A stretch of DNA of 64,000 nt from Seonamhaeicola sp. ML3 (GTDB lineage Bacteria; Bacteroidota; Bacteroidia; Flavobacteriales; Flavobacteriaceae): NCBI RefSeq assembly GCF_023273855.1, contig NZ_CP096884.1:992001-1056000 (forward strand), in the 5' to 3' direction. The position numbers and the translations under genes are program-made. Positions 44,501 to 52,223 of this stretch are shown piece after piece; position 1 is the stretch's first letter, and every line of letters starts with the position of its first letter. The notes beneath the pieces are model-generated. The model was not told the DNA's origin and did no database searches. It saw only the letters and a program-made list of their open reading frames with translations.

Positions 44501-45074
44501 TATTATGCTCGCTATTTTCTTAAGCTTAATTGGTGTGTTTGGAGGATTGATCATTACCGGAAAACCATTCGTTATCATGATGACCATGATGGGAATCATC
44601 TCACTTGCAGGAATTGTTGTAAATAACGGTGTGGTACTTTTAGATTACACCCAACTATTAATTGATAGACGAAAACACAAACTGGATTTAGAGGACAATC
44701 AATATCTAGATACAGAAGATTTAATTGAAGCTATTGTTAAAGGTGGTAAAGCACGTTTACGTCCGGTTTTATTAACGGCCATAACCACAATTTTAGGGTT
44801 AATTCCGTTAGCAACAGGATTGAATATAAACTTCTTTACACTATTTAGCGACTTTAATCCTAACATTTATGTTGGTGGAGATAATGTTATTTTCTGGGGG
44901 CCTCTGGCTTGGACCGTAATATACGGCTTATTCATTGCTACCTTCCTAACATTAATAGTTGTTCCCATATTATTCTATTTGGTGACTAAAATTAAAATGC
45001 GTTTGTTTAAAAATAGAGCTGTACAAACAACAGCTGTAGTTGAGCAAGCCGAATTTAATATAGAAGGCGCTTAA
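41547..45074 (+). CDS. RND efflux permease, HAE1/AcrB-like
   Basis: 1175 residues from the ATG at 41547. The frame upstream of it runs through the palindromic repeat and is not coding. Two halves of the AcrB plan: helix 1 near residue 30, a large periplasmic loop, helices 2-6 (about 345-505) and the same again in the second half (from about 610). GLIMGLGMLVDNGIVLVENV carries the proton-relay Asp. The second half contains GIISLAGIVVNNGVVLLDYT. Lys-rich N terminus. Third gene of the pump operon; ends at a strong terminator. Confidence 0.94.
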   Translation: MSKKKKNNKKVDKEFGLSSWAIGNKTTMYVLIAVILILGAGAYFGMPRENFPEIKETKIYISSVYPGNTAEDIEKLITDPIEDRLKTVSNVVEITSTSQEDYSIVVVEFDEDISVEAAKQKVKDEVDSETASEDWPTFNGAKVEPNVFDLSMSEEMPILNINISGDYPVEKLKEYGEYLEEEIEGLLEIKQVDIRGAQDKEVEVAVDIYKMMAAKVSFDDIIGTISRENMTMSAGNLIASGQRRTIRIIGEIEDPKELESFVVKSEHNNPIYLKDIAKVSFREEDRTTYAREFGHPVVMLDVKKRAGKNMVAAAEQIQEIVKTAIAEVFPPDLEVSISNDQSSKTIGQVDDLVNNIIFGILLVVTVLMFFLGFKNALFVGFAIPMSMFMSLMILSFMGFTMNTMILFGLIMGLGMLVDNGIVLVENVYRLMSEEGLSRIEAAKKGIGEIAFPIIISTATTVAAFIPLGMWPGVMGEFMIYFPKTLGVVLGSSLFVAIFFNSVLVSRYMTIEDKEMPLKNIIQLSLIIGGIGLLILLFGGSARGLGTVMIFTVILLWLYRIALRNWANGFQNKVLPKWEAFYEKVLRGAFKGRWPIAITVGTFALLIIAFMGFGMSIESQRTKVEFFPDNTPNQIIVYIEYPEGTDITKTNAITKDIEKQVYEIIKSSEYMDGNFNFLTESAVSQVGEGAGNPQTDGGSQAEMPHRSKITATMREYKFRKGADSNELLKKVQEELKDIYPGVAISVEKDPIGPPVGYPINIELEGDDYSELIATAEKMRNFINSKNIQGIDELKIDVNKSKPSMQVVVDRKKAGELGVNAGQVGQQLRNSIFGAKAGIYKEDGEDYDIYVRFNEENRYNTSALFNQKITFRDMATGQIKEIPVSAVTKQSNASGYNAIKHRDVKRVVTLYSALAPGFTDAAAIVSQIQAEMDNFTEQPETVKVDYTGQIEEQAKQMSFLMGAFFAGLGLIFFLLIFQFNSVSKPAIIMLAIFLSLIGVFGGLIITGKPFVIMMTMMGIISLAGIVVNNGVVLLDYTQLLIDRRKHKLDLEDNQYLDTEDLIEAIVKGGKARLRPVLLTAITTILGLIPLATGLNINFFTLFSDFNPNIYVGGDNVIFWGPLAWTVIYGLFIATFLTLIVVPILFYLVTKIKMRLFKNRAVQTTAVVEQAEFNIEGA

Positions 45075-45096
45075 AAGCCACCAAAAAAACCATACC

Positions 45097-45137
45097 AAAA
45101 GGAGCCACAATTTATCATGTGGCTCCTTTTGTTTTTT
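45097..45137 (+). terminator. Terminator of the efflux operon
   Basis: AAAAGGAGCCACA (45097-45109) pairs with TGTGGCTCCTTTT (45118-45130), then GTTTTTT. Confidence 0.9.
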
Positions 45138-45194
45138 ACAAGTCCTATTGCACAACAAATACCAAGTAAATACCATAGTTTTTACAAAAAACAT

Positions 45195-45202
45195 TAAATT
45201 TG
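45195..45202 (+). promoter_or_regulatory. Candidate -7 element of pheS
   Basis: TAAATTTG matches TAnnTTTG, 46 bases before the ATG. No clear -33 box. Confidence 0.45.
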
Positions 45203-45248
45203 CCCTCTATTTGAGGTACTGAACCAAATTCAGCATATAACGAATATC

Positions 45249-46268
45249 ATGATTGATAAATTAAAAGAACTCATAGCCGAAGCCGAAGCATTTTCTGCAC
45301 AAACGAAAGATGAAGTAGAAGCCTTCCGTATTAAATACCTTGGTAAAAAAGGGCTATTAAACGACTACTTTGCCGAGTTTAAAAATGTAGCAAACGAGCA
45401 AAAGCGTGAGTTTGGACAAACTATTAATCAGTTAAAGAAAACAGCCGAAGACAAAGTAAAAGCCTTAAGAGATGAGCTTGAAAGCAAGGAAGAAGTTAAA
45501 GGTATTTACGGCGATTTATCGCGCCCTGGTGAGCCTATTCAAATAGGTGCACGCCACCCTATTTCTTTAGTAAAAAATCAGATTATTGATATTTTTTCGC
45601 GTATTGGTTTTAATGTAAGCGAAGGGCCAGAAATTGAAGACGACTGGCACAACTTTACCGCATTAAACTTGCCAGAATACCATCCGGCTCGCGATATGCA
45701 AGACACCTTTTTTATTCAAACAGATCCAGATATTCTACTAAGAACACACACCAGTTCTGTTCAGGTGCGTTATATGGAAAACAATAAGCCGCCTATTAGA
45801 ACGATTTCTCCCGGAAGAGTGTATAGAAACGAGGCCATATCGGCACGTTCGCACTGCTTTTTCCATCAGGTGGAAGGACTTTATATTGACAAGGATGTTA
45901 GTTTTGCCGACTTAAAACAAACCCTTCAGTATTTTACGACTGAAATGTTTGGAAAATCTGAGATACGTTTACGCCCATCGTACTTCCCGTTTACAGAGCC
46001 TAGCGCCGAAGTTGATGTGTATTGGGGCCTAAAAACAGAAACCGATTACCGTATTACCAAAGGTACCGGTTGGTTAGAGATTATGGGCTGTGGTATGGTA
46101 GACCCTAATGTTTTAGAAAACTGTGGTATCGATTCTAAGGAATACTCTGGTTTTGCCTTCGGGATGGGCATAGACCGTATTGCCATGCTACTACACCAAA
46201 TTGGAGATATTCGCTTATTGAGTGAAAACGACGTACGCTTTTTAGAGCAGTTTAAGAGCGCTTTGTAA
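45249..46268 (+). CDS. pheS: Phenylalanyl-tRNA synthetase alpha subunit
   Basis: 339 residues, full length. An N-terminal coiled coil (1-85) that binds tRNA, then the class II core: motif 1 near HPISLVKNQIIDIFSRIGF, motif 2 RTISPGRVYRNEAISARSH, FTEPSAEVDVYWG, and motif 3 GFAFGMGIDRIAMLLHQI. The beta subunit (pheT) is not next to it, as often in Bacteroidota. Confidence 0.97.
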   Translation: MIDKLKELIAEAEAFSAQTKDEVEAFRIKYLGKKGLLNDYFAEFKNVANEQKREFGQTINQLKKTAEDKVKALRDELESKEEVKGIYGDLSRPGEPIQIGARHPISLVKNQIIDIFSRIGFNVSEGPEIEDDWHNFTALNLPEYHPARDMQDTFFIQTDPDILLRTHTSSVQVRYMENNKPPIRTISPGRVYRNEAISARSHCFFHQVEGLYIDKDVSFADLKQTLQYFTTEMFGKSEIRLRPSYFPFTEPSAEVDVYWGLKTETDYRITKGTGWLEIMGCGMVDPNVLENCGIDSKEYSGFAFGMGIDRIAMLLHQIGDIRLLSENDVRFLEQFKSAL

Positions 46269-46323
46269 AATTCTTTTTTTGCAGTTTTTGGTTAGATAGG
46301 CTACTCTAGTAGGTTAGATATTT

Positions 46324-46779
46324 TTATTCCTTTTTTTTCATTTCCATTGGGTCAAATCCGTACATAAATTTATTCAACTGTCCGTTCGAGCTTTCCAATC
46401 CAACTATATCCATCAATTGCTCAATATAAACACAAACCATTTCTCGATCTTCTGTGTCTAATTCCAGATCGTTTTCTCTAAATCTTGAAAGTCCAATTCT
46501 AATCTGTTTTTGATAATCTTTGTCAGTCGCATTTTCAGATTCCGCAACGGTTTTAAAGTCAGATGCAATTTGATTAATTTTCTTTGTAAAAATTGGTCGC
46601 AATTTTTCGTCTGTAATTCCTGGGTAATAATTCGGATAGGGTTGAGCAACAAATTTTTTCTTTGCAATGAATTCCGCAAATTGCTCATTAGCATTTTCAG
46701 GTGTTTTCATTTCAGTTGCTTTTTGTCCACAAGCAGATAAGGTTAAAAAAAATATGAAAATTTGGATGTACTTCGTCAT
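46324..46779 (-). CDS. DUF4844-like lipoprotein
   Basis: 151 residues. Lipobox LTLSACGQ at the start. The body (FIAKKKFVAQPYPNYYPG, CVYIEQLMDIVGLESSNGQL) resembles DUF4844, a family of unknown function. It is the last of three minus-strand hypothetical genes (46324-48273) that are separated by long imperfect inverted repeats instead of operon-like gaps. Probably a lone accessory gene. Confidence 0.65.
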   Translation of the reverse strand: MTKYIQIFIFFLTLSACGQKATEMKTPENANEQFAEFIAKKKFVAQPYPNYYPGITDEKLRPIFTKKINQIASDFKTVAESENATDKDYQKQIRIGLSRFRENDLELDTEDREMVCVYIEQLMDIVGLESSNGQLNKFMYGFDPMEMKKKE

Positions 46780-46792
46780 TTCTCAAATTGTA

Positions 46793-46863
46793 GCTAACGG
46801 TTCAGTATGACCATCAGTTAAGGGTTAATATGCGTTAATTTTCTGTTTAGAATTGTTGTTAGC
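46793..46863. repeat. Imperfect inverted repeat between hypothetical genes (cassette-like)
   Basis: GCTAAC (46793-46798) and GTTAGC (46858-46863) bound a 71-base foldable segment directly before the 151-residue gene. Size and place resemble an integron attC site, but the canonical core is not met. Confidence 0.35.
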
Positions 46864-46896
46864 AATTTTTTTATACGGTGTTGCCCAAAGTATTTT

Positions 46897-47406
46897 TTAT
46901 TGCGTTATTATTTCTTTTATTTTTTTCAGTCCGCTATCTGATAAGTTTCCCCATTTCATTGTTTTAGTCGATGGTGTGGAATAGGTTTGTCTTAAGTCAG
47001 AATCTAATTCCGTAATTCCAATTATATTTTTTTCGGAATCGTAAAATACGATTGTTTTATGTTTTACAAATGTTCCTATTTCTCCCCAACGATATGATGA
47101 TGAATCGTTTAGTATTTTAGTAAGTTTTTTAGCTTTAGTAGAATTCAGTTTTTGGTCTGCTGAAAAGAAGTTTCCAAAAATTTTAGCAGAATTCAATTCG
47201 GCTTTGGGGAATTCTATTCCGTTTGTTTTTTCTCTTAAAACGTCTGTATTGTATGTCAGTTTATCTTCGTCAGTTCCATTTTGAAAGTCAGAATACTTTT
47301 CTCTCAACTCGTTTCTTACTTTTTCAAAGTTCGGATAGGTGAAAAACCGGTATCCTAACAAGAATAAAACTCCGATTAATAAGTATTTAAGGTTTCTAAT
47401 TTTCAT
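46897..47406 (-). CDS. Hypothetical single-pass membrane protein
   Basis: 169 residues: a short basic start (MKIRNLKY), one hydrophobic helix (LLIGVLFLLGYRFF), then a soluble domain rich in Lys, Asn and Thr. Could be membrane-anchored on the periplasmic side. No family recognised. Flanked on both sides by long inverted-repeat DNA, like its two neighbours. Confidence 0.55.
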   Translation of the reverse strand: MKIRNLKYLLIGVLFLLGYRFFTYPNFEKVRNELREKYSDFQNGTDEDKLTYNTDVLREKTNGIEFPKAELNSAKIFGNFFSADQKLNSTKAKKLTKILNDSSSYRWGEIGTFVKHKTIVFYDSEKNIIGITELDSDLRQTYSTPSTKTMKWGNLSDSGLKKIKEIITQ

Positions 47407-47412
47407 ATTGTG

Positions 47413-47576
47413 GACAACGGTTTTGTGTATGGTTTCGATGCATGTTTGGTTACTAAGTTATTAGATATTACTGGTGTTAGTTCGGTACGAGGATTTTCCG
47501 AAAGGAAAATCAGAAGCCAGCAAATGAGCAACTAACTTTGATTTAGCTAAAACTAGCTATTTTTTTTAAACGTTGT
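47413..47576. repeat. Long imperfect inverted repeat with a perfect hairpin inside (cassette-like)
   Basis: ACAACG (47413-47418) and CGTTGT (47571-47576) bound the spacer. Inside, GATTTTCC, GAAA, GGAAAATC at 47492-47511 is a perfect hairpin. The gene at 47593 is itself bounded by GTTGTAGCC at 47575 and GGCTACAAC at 48285. Confidence 0.4.
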
Positions 47577-47592
47577 TGTAGCCAGTTTTTGT

Positions 47593-48273
47593 TCAATTTA
47601 ATTTCCACCATTTTGGTTTTTTCGATTTTTCCCAACGTTTAAATCTTTTGTCCAATATTGGCTTAAATTTTTCATAGTTCTCCCAATTATCCTGGATATG
47701 ATAAAGTGTTGGTAAATTGGTTCCTAATATTTTAGAATAGTCGTCTAAAAACTTTCCCTTTTGATAGTAGTAATAGCTGAATTCATTTCCCAATTCAGTC
47801 AAGTCATCGTCCATTAAAACACCGTCAAGATTCTCTTCAAAAAATTCAGCACCGGTCAATTCCTTTCTTTTTACTTTAGATATTTCTATGCTTAGATGGT
47901 CATCTCCATTTGTATCGAAAATTCCATTTTCAATAATCCAAGTTAAATAAAAACCTGTATGAACGTATCCTTGAAATATGTCAAGCTCATCGGGGAATTC
48001 TCCTCTAAAATGCCATTTTGCTTTATCATAAACCCCATTAAAATCACTTGGTATTTGTTTTGATTTGACTTCAAAATATTTTTTATCGAGAAATTCCTGT
48101 TTTATCTTATTTGCTTCAATAATGGCATTTTCAATTGTTCCGCAATGCTTTCCCCATTTTGGCCCTCCATTTTTTTTAAGTTTTCCTTCTCGGACGTTCA
48201 AAATTTCTTTGTCAACTTCTATTTCTACAAAGTCTGTTGATACTCTATTTTTCTTTTCTAAACGAATTCTCAT
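47593..48273 (-). CDS. Hypothetical protein with WGR-like N part and DUF7832-like C part
   Basis: 226 residues, cytoplasmic. The first 68 residues (RLEKKNRVSTDFVEIEVDKE, then KWGKHCGTIENAIIEANKI) resemble a degenerate WGR domain. The rest (KAKWHFRGEFPDELD, GFYLTWIIENGIF, LGNEFSYYYYQKGKF) resembles DUF7832. Both are from memory and unverified. Function unknown. Flanked by GGCTACAAC-type ends in inverted orientation, suggestive of a cassette. Confidence 0.55.
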   Translation of the reverse strand: MRIRLEKKNRVSTDFVEIEVDKEILNVREGKLKKNGGPKWGKHCGTIENAIIEANKIKQEFLDKKYFEVKSKQIPSDFNGVYDKAKWHFRGEFPDELDIFQGYVHTGFYLTWIIENGIFDTNGDDHLSIEISKVKRKELTGAEFFEENLDGVLMDDDLTELGNEFSYYYYQKGKFLDDYSKILGTNLPTLYHIQDNWENYEKFKPILDKRFKRWEKSKKPKWWKLN

Positions 48274-48380
48274 TTAATTGGCTACAACATAAGAATATAC
48301 TCCCCAAGGAGTATATATCTATTATACACCATCAAATATACATAATTACCTACAAGAACCAGATAAATGAGAACAATAAA

Positions 48381-48833
48381 CTACAAACCGTAACTTTCTT
48401 TAGCACTTTTAATCTGTGCTTCTTCTGTAGTTTCAGGATACAAAACGTATCTAGGTGCTAAAATGGGTTTTGCGGTGTCTACGGTTATTTTAAAAATACT
48501 TGAAAACGGAAACTGGCCTTGTGTTATTTCTAGCAGTGGTTTTTCTAAAACTTCAAATTCGGTATCATGTTTAGAAACAACCTTAGCCTTCCCTTTCAAT
48601 TGATAGCCTTTTTGAACCAATACGTCAATAAAACTAAGGCAAACCATTGAGTTTTCATTGATGTTCTTTGCTGTTTGCGGAGAGGCAACATTTGCAATGA
48701 TAATAGTATCATCGCCATAAACCGTAAAAATTTCTTTGGGAGACACATTGGGGACGTTTTCTAAAGACGAGGTAGCCAACCAACAAAGTACACTGGCCTC
48801 TACATAATGTGTTATGTTTTCCGTTAGTTTCAT
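48381..48833 (-). CDS. Pyridoxamine 5'-phosphate oxidase-like flavin protein
   Basis: 150 residues with the split-barrel FMN-binding fold: LCWLATSSLENVPNVSPKEI, then IIIANVASPQTAKNINENSM and VCLSFIDVLVQKGYQLKGKA. Family members bind FMN or F420 and reduce diverse substrates; a haem-utilisation or general stress role is possible. Divergent from the 48937 gene. Confidence 0.85.
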   Translation of the reverse strand: MKLTENITHYVEASVLCWLATSSLENVPNVSPKEIFTVYGDDTIIIANVASPQTAKNINENSMVCLSFIDVLVQKGYQLKGKAKVVSKHDTEFEVLEKPLLEITQGQFPFSSIFKITVDTAKPILAPRYVLYPETTEEAQIKSAKESYGL

Positions 48834-48905
48834 TTTACGAGTTTTAACCTAAATAGCTTAAACGAATTTAGAGGATTTATTTCAAAACCAATTATTTAAA
48901 ACCCC

Positions 48906-48913
48906 TATTTTTG
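48906..48913 (+). promoter_or_regulatory. Candidate -7 element of the 48937 gene
   Basis: TATTTTTG matches TAnnTTTG, 23 bases before the ATG at 48937; the -33 match is poor. Confidence 0.45.
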
Positions 48914-48936
48914 CAAATCTAAATCAAGCGCATAAA

Positions 48937-49332
48937 ATGAAAAAGGATATTGAAATTCCGCAAGTTGAAGGAGTATACATTGCTGTAGTTAACGAATATA
49001 ACGAAGTTTACAAATCTCAAGATTGGAATGCTTACATAATTAATGATAAGGATGTGGATTTAGATATGGTGATTATTGTAACCAGTGGCTACTCCGAGAA
49101 TAAAACCACATCGGTTTTTAGAAAGCGATTGGACAAACTGCCTAAAAAAAGCTATGCTAAAATTGAGCTGATGCAGGAATCGCTGTTCGCTTTAAACAAC
49201 ACCTTTAAAGTCTCTTTTTTTGAGGACAACAAAATGTTCGATAAAACCTATCTCTTTAGAAAGAACACCATTAATTTAAGAGCCTTACAGCCCATCCCGT
49301 TAATGGCTGTTAAAGGTGTTTTGGTGAAGTAA
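48937..49332 (+). CDS. Conserved hypothetical protein of flavobacteria
   Basis: 131 residues, cytoplasmic, alpha/beta. Begins IEIPQVEGVYIAVVNEYN and has a VIIVTSGYSENKTTSVFRK stretch. No catalytic motif seen. It has its own promoter and is followed by a repeat cluster and the DUF559 gene. Function unknown. Confidence 0.65.
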   Translation: MKKDIEIPQVEGVYIAVVNEYNEVYKSQDWNAYIINDKDVDLDMVIIVTSGYSENKTTSVFRKRLDKLPKKSYAKIELMQESLFALNNTFKVSFFEDNKMFDKTYLFRKNTINLRALQPIPLMAVKGVLVK

Positions 49333-49346
49333 GTATTAGTTTTTAA

Positions 49347-49411
49347 CCCTTCCGACTTTATTACGACTTTAGGTCGCAATAAACCCACCTTACCTTAAAA
49401 AAGGGGAAGGA
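49347..49411 (+). repeat. Two-hairpin repeat, copy A
   Basis: Begins CCCTTCCGACTTTATT. Hairpin 1 pairs TTTATTACGAC with GTCGCAATAAA. A CCACCTT linker follows, then hairpin 2 around CCTTAAAAAAGG, ending GGAAGGAG. Same orientation as copy C. Confidence 0.7.
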
Positions 49412-49443
49412 GTTTCCTTTAAATCAATTTTTTATCTATATAT

Positions 49444-49506
49444 GGATTCTCCTCCTTAAAAAAGGAGGAGTGGCTTCAATTTTTTAAAAAATTGAAGTCG
49501 AGGTGG
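49444..49506 (-). repeat. Two-hairpin repeat, copy B (inverted)
   Basis: Read on the minus strand: CCACCTCGACTT, a perfect 24-base palindrome at 49474-49497 (CTTCAATTTTTT and its complement) as hairpin 1, GCCACT linker, then CTCCTCCTT/AAGGAGGAG as hairpin 2, ending GAATCC. It directly abuts the stop of the DUF559 gene. Confidence 0.7.
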
Positions 49507-49512
49507 TTGTAA

Positions 49513-49878
49513 TCATCTAAAACTATGGCTTATCTCCTGAAGCACAAAAGCCAAATCTTCGAATATCATTTTATTTTCGAATCGTATTACTTTGAATCCT
49601 AAATATTCTAATCGCCTTGTTCGTTCTAAATCATAATTCTGTTGAGCGAAATCTAAATGAACAGCACCATCTAATTCAATAATTAGTTTTTCCTGCGGAC
49701 AATAAAAATCGACTATAAAATGTTCGATACTGTGCTGTCGTCTGAATTTTCGACCTCCTAATTGTTTTAGCTGTAAATGTTTCCAGAGTGTTGCCTCTGC
49801 TGAAGTTAAGTGTTTACGGAGGTGTTTTCGGCGCTCTTCTAGCTGTTTTAGGTTGTGGATGTTTTTCATGATATTCAA
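49513..49878 (-). CDS. DUF559 (Vsr-like) endonuclease-fold protein
   Basis: 121 residues. DUF559 has the fold of very-short-patch-repair and PD-(D/E)xK nucleases. Likely active-site residues are in FIVDFYCPQEKLIIELDGAVH (Asp, Glu, Asp) with a His just after. The N terminus is Arg/Lys-rich (KQLEERRKHLRKHL). No cognate methylase is nearby. It is enclosed by copies B and C of a two-hairpin repeat in inverted orientation, with copy A beyond B, so the gene may be a mobile or repeat-associated unit. Confidence 0.85.
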   Translation of the reverse strand: MNIMKNIHNLKQLEERRKHLRKHLTSAEATLWKHLQLKQLGGRKFRRQHSIEHFIVDFYCPQEKLIIELDGAVHLDFAQQNYDLERTRRLEYLGFKVIRFENKMIFEDLAFVLQEISHSFR

Positions 49879-49896
49879 CTGTAAATATACACTTAT

Positions 49897-49959
49897 CCCT
49901 TCCGTCTTTATTCCGATAAAAATTGGGATAAAGCCACCTTCCCTTAAAAAGGGAAGGAA
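49897..49959 (+). repeat. Two-hairpin repeat, copy C
   Basis: Begins CCCTTCCGTCTTTATT. Hairpin 1 pairs CTTTATTCC with GGGATAAAG, where bases differ from copy A but pairing is kept. GCCACC linker, then CCTTCCCTT/AAGGGAAGG as hairpin 2. Lies 18 bases before the DUF559 start, on the side opposite copy B. Confidence 0.7.
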
Positions 49960-49973
49960 TTACTAAGCAAAAA

Positions 49974-50975
49974 TTAGTTCAGCTTTTCAGTTAATTTTTT
50001 GAAGACTTTTTTAGGGCTTTTCCCCTCGTATAAAATGGCATAAACCGCATTTATTATTGGTATGCGCGTTCTCTTATTATTTCTCTCGTATAGTTGATGC
50101 GCACTTTTGGTAGCGTAATAACCCTCGGCCACCATGTTCATTTCCATCTGTGCAGATTTTACGGTGTAGCCTTTTCCGATCATATTACCAAACATTCGAT
50201 TTCTCGAAAAGGTAGAATATCCTGTAACTAATAAATCGCCCAAATAAGCCGAATTATTAATGTTTCGTTTCATTTTATGGCGCTTCTTTATAAAACGGTT
50301 CATTTCACGAATGGAGTTGCTCATAAGTACACTCTGAAAGTTATCGCCATAGCCCAAACCATGAGCAATACCTGCTGCAATAGCATAAATATTCTTCAGC
50401 ATCACGGCATATTCCACGCCTATAACATCATCGCTTACCTTGGTATTAATGTAATTAGAGGCCAAACTCTTGGCTATTTTCTTGGCCTTATCAATATCTG
50501 AACACGATATGGTAAGATACGATAACCGCTCTAACGCCACCTCTTCGGCATGACAAGGCCCTGCAATTACCGCGATATTCTCATAGGGTAAATCATAAAA
50601 CTTATGGAAATGCTCTCCAACCAATAATCCCGACTCTGGCATGATACCCTTTACGGCAGAGACAATGGTTTTTTTGGATATATCTACTGTAAGTTTATCA
50701 AGTTCTGTATGAATAAATGCCGACGGAATAACAAAGAATAAAACATCGGCCCACTCGGCTATTTCATTAATGTCGTTACTTAGCTTTAACTGCTCTAGGT
50801 GAAACTCAACCGAACTTAAATAATTAGGGTTGTGCTGCTCTCTTAAAATGTGTTCTTTAGTATACACACTGCGCATGTACCAACCTACCTCATCTACATT
50901 TTCACATAGCATTTTTACTATGGCTGTTGCCCAACTTCCTCCACCAAAAACCGCATATTTCAAAGGTTTATCCAT
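49974..50975 (-). CDS. gpsA: NAD(P)H-dependent glycerol-3-phosphate dehydrogenase
   Basis: 333 residues. Reduces dihydroxyacetone phosphate to glycerol-3-phosphate for phospholipids. The Rossmann motif AVFGGGSWATAIVKML is at the start. IAGPCHAEEVAL, the catalytic Lys in EYAVMLKNIYAIAAGI, and GDLLVTGYSTFSRNRMFG are all present. Its stop lies 14 bases past the last base of repeat copy C. Confidence 0.95.
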   Translation of the reverse strand: MDKPLKYAVFGGGSWATAIVKMLCENVDEVGWYMRSVYTKEHILREQHNPNYLSSVEFHLEQLKLSNDINEIAEWADVLFFVIPSAFIHTELDKLTVDISKKTIVSAVKGIMPESGLLVGEHFHKFYDLPYENIAVIAGPCHAEEVALERLSYLTISCSDIDKAKKIAKSLASNYINTKVSDDVIGVEYAVMLKNIYAIAAGIAHGLGYGDNFQSVLMSNSIREMNRFIKKRHKMKRNINNSAYLGDLLVTGYSTFSRNRMFGNMIGKGYTVKSAQMEMNMVAEGYYATKSAHQLYERNNKRTRIPIINAVYAILYEGKSPKKVFKKLTEKLN

Positions 50976-51107
50976 AAAAACTATTCTCGTTTATGGCTCT
51001 AAAAGTACATAAAATTATTAAAGCCCTTAATCCAAAATTCTTCTAAAACCATTTTTTTGGCACGCGTTTTGAATTCCATAATGCAGAAACCCTAAAACAT
51101 GTAAGAT

Positions 51108-52049
51108 ATGAAGACTCTAAAACTATTTTTTGCATTTGCTTTATCTGCGACACTATTTACATCGTGTTATACAGAAGTTCTTGTTGATGATATTGTAGAT
51201 GAACCACGTATCTCTGTTAACCAATTACTTAGTTCTTATGAATTGTGGTACGTAGATATTGGAGCTACTCAGGGTTATGGCGAAACGCCTTTCTTGCAAA
51301 AAGCCTTTACGATATCATTTCGTGGTGGTATTGTTTACGCCAACAATAATATTGTAGGCCTTGGAAATAGTGGCGGTGGTTTTGGAATTGATGTTGCCGA
51401 GTATGATGCTTACGATATGATTCTTGATGTAAATCATGATTTAGATGGGTTTTCTACTTTCGATGTTTTTCAAGTAGACCATAATACCATTGAATTGTAT
51501 AACCCCGATAATGACACTTCCTACTTTTTAGATGGCTACCAAAGAAACGATTTTGATTACGATTTTGTTTTCTATGATAATATTCATTATTTCTTGCAGG
51601 AATACGAGGCTTGGGAAAAAGTTTATACCAGTGATTTTGGTGCGTTAAACGAGTTTGACAATGAAAACTTTTTGCAGTTTTTAGCTGGCGGAAATGATTC
51701 TGAATTTAGAAGTTCACAAGATGTAACGGGTACAAATGTAAACCGCCTTGTGTGGGATTATACAGGATTATACGGTGTTGGTAATGTCACCAATAATATG
51801 TACCTAAAAACTTTAACATTAGATTATGATTATTTCGACAATGAATATTTTGAATTGACCGTTATTGATGATGAAACCATAGAGTTATTTCACCCGGCGT
51901 CTGAGACCGTGTATGAATTTAAAGGTAGGGGCTACATACAGTTCCTCAAGAATGCTGACGCCAAAGGGAAAACAAATTCTAAAGTTGAAAAGAAACGAAA
52001 GTTTAAAAATAAAAGGGTAGACAACCCTAGAGAAAACACAAGAACATAA
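51108..52049 (+). CDS. Hypothetical lipoprotein
   Basis: 313 residues. Lipobox ATLFTSCYTE. Two similar halves are visible: LLSSYELWYVDIGATQGYGE with FDVFQVDHNTIELYNPDNDT, and FLAGGNDSEFRSSQDVTGTN with FELTVIDDETIELFHPASET. The shared DxxTIEL[YF][NH]P motif suggests an internal repeat of a lipocalin-like or beta-sandwich domain. A very basic C-terminal tail (KVEKKRKFKNKRVDN) follows. Function unknown. A terminator follows at 52079. Confidence 0.65.
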   Translation: MKTLKLFFAFALSATLFTSCYTEVLVDDIVDEPRISVNQLLSSYELWYVDIGATQGYGETPFLQKAFTISFRGGIVYANNNIVGLGNSGGGFGIDVAEYDAYDMILDVNHDLDGFSTFDVFQVDHNTIELYNPDNDTSYFLDGYQRNDFDYDFVFYDNIHYFLQEYEAWEKVYTSDFGALNEFDNENFLQFLAGGNDSEFRSSQDVTGTNVNRLVWDYTGLYGVGNVTNNMYLKTLTLDYDYFDNEYFELTVIDDETIELFHPASETVYEFKGRGYIQFLKNADAKGKTNSKVEKKRKFKNKRVDNPRENTRT

Positions 52050-52078
52050 TATTATTTGGTTGGTTATTTAGTTTGGGG

Positions 52079-52118
52079 ACCGTTTAAAGCAACTTCGCTT
52101 TAGGCGGTTTTCTTTTTT
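52079..52118 (+). terminator. Terminator after the 51108 lipoprotein gene
   Basis: ACCGTTTAAAGC (52079-52090), 6-base loop, GCTTTAGGCGGT (52097-52108) with two G-U pairs, then a T-run. Confidence 0.75.
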
Positions 52119-52223
52119 GTTTCCTTATCGATTCGTGTATGAAAAGTTGCGTATTTGCGCCCGAAGGTTCTTCGAAGGAAAATTAGAGTGTCCAATACGT
52201 ATTAACTTTTGATTTTGGTTAAA

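Noticed and set aside
46793-47576. Canonical integron attC sites
   Set aside because: The spacers have the right size and fold, but the conserved RYYYAAC/GTRRRRY cores are not met and no integrase is present. Kept only as cassette-like repeats.
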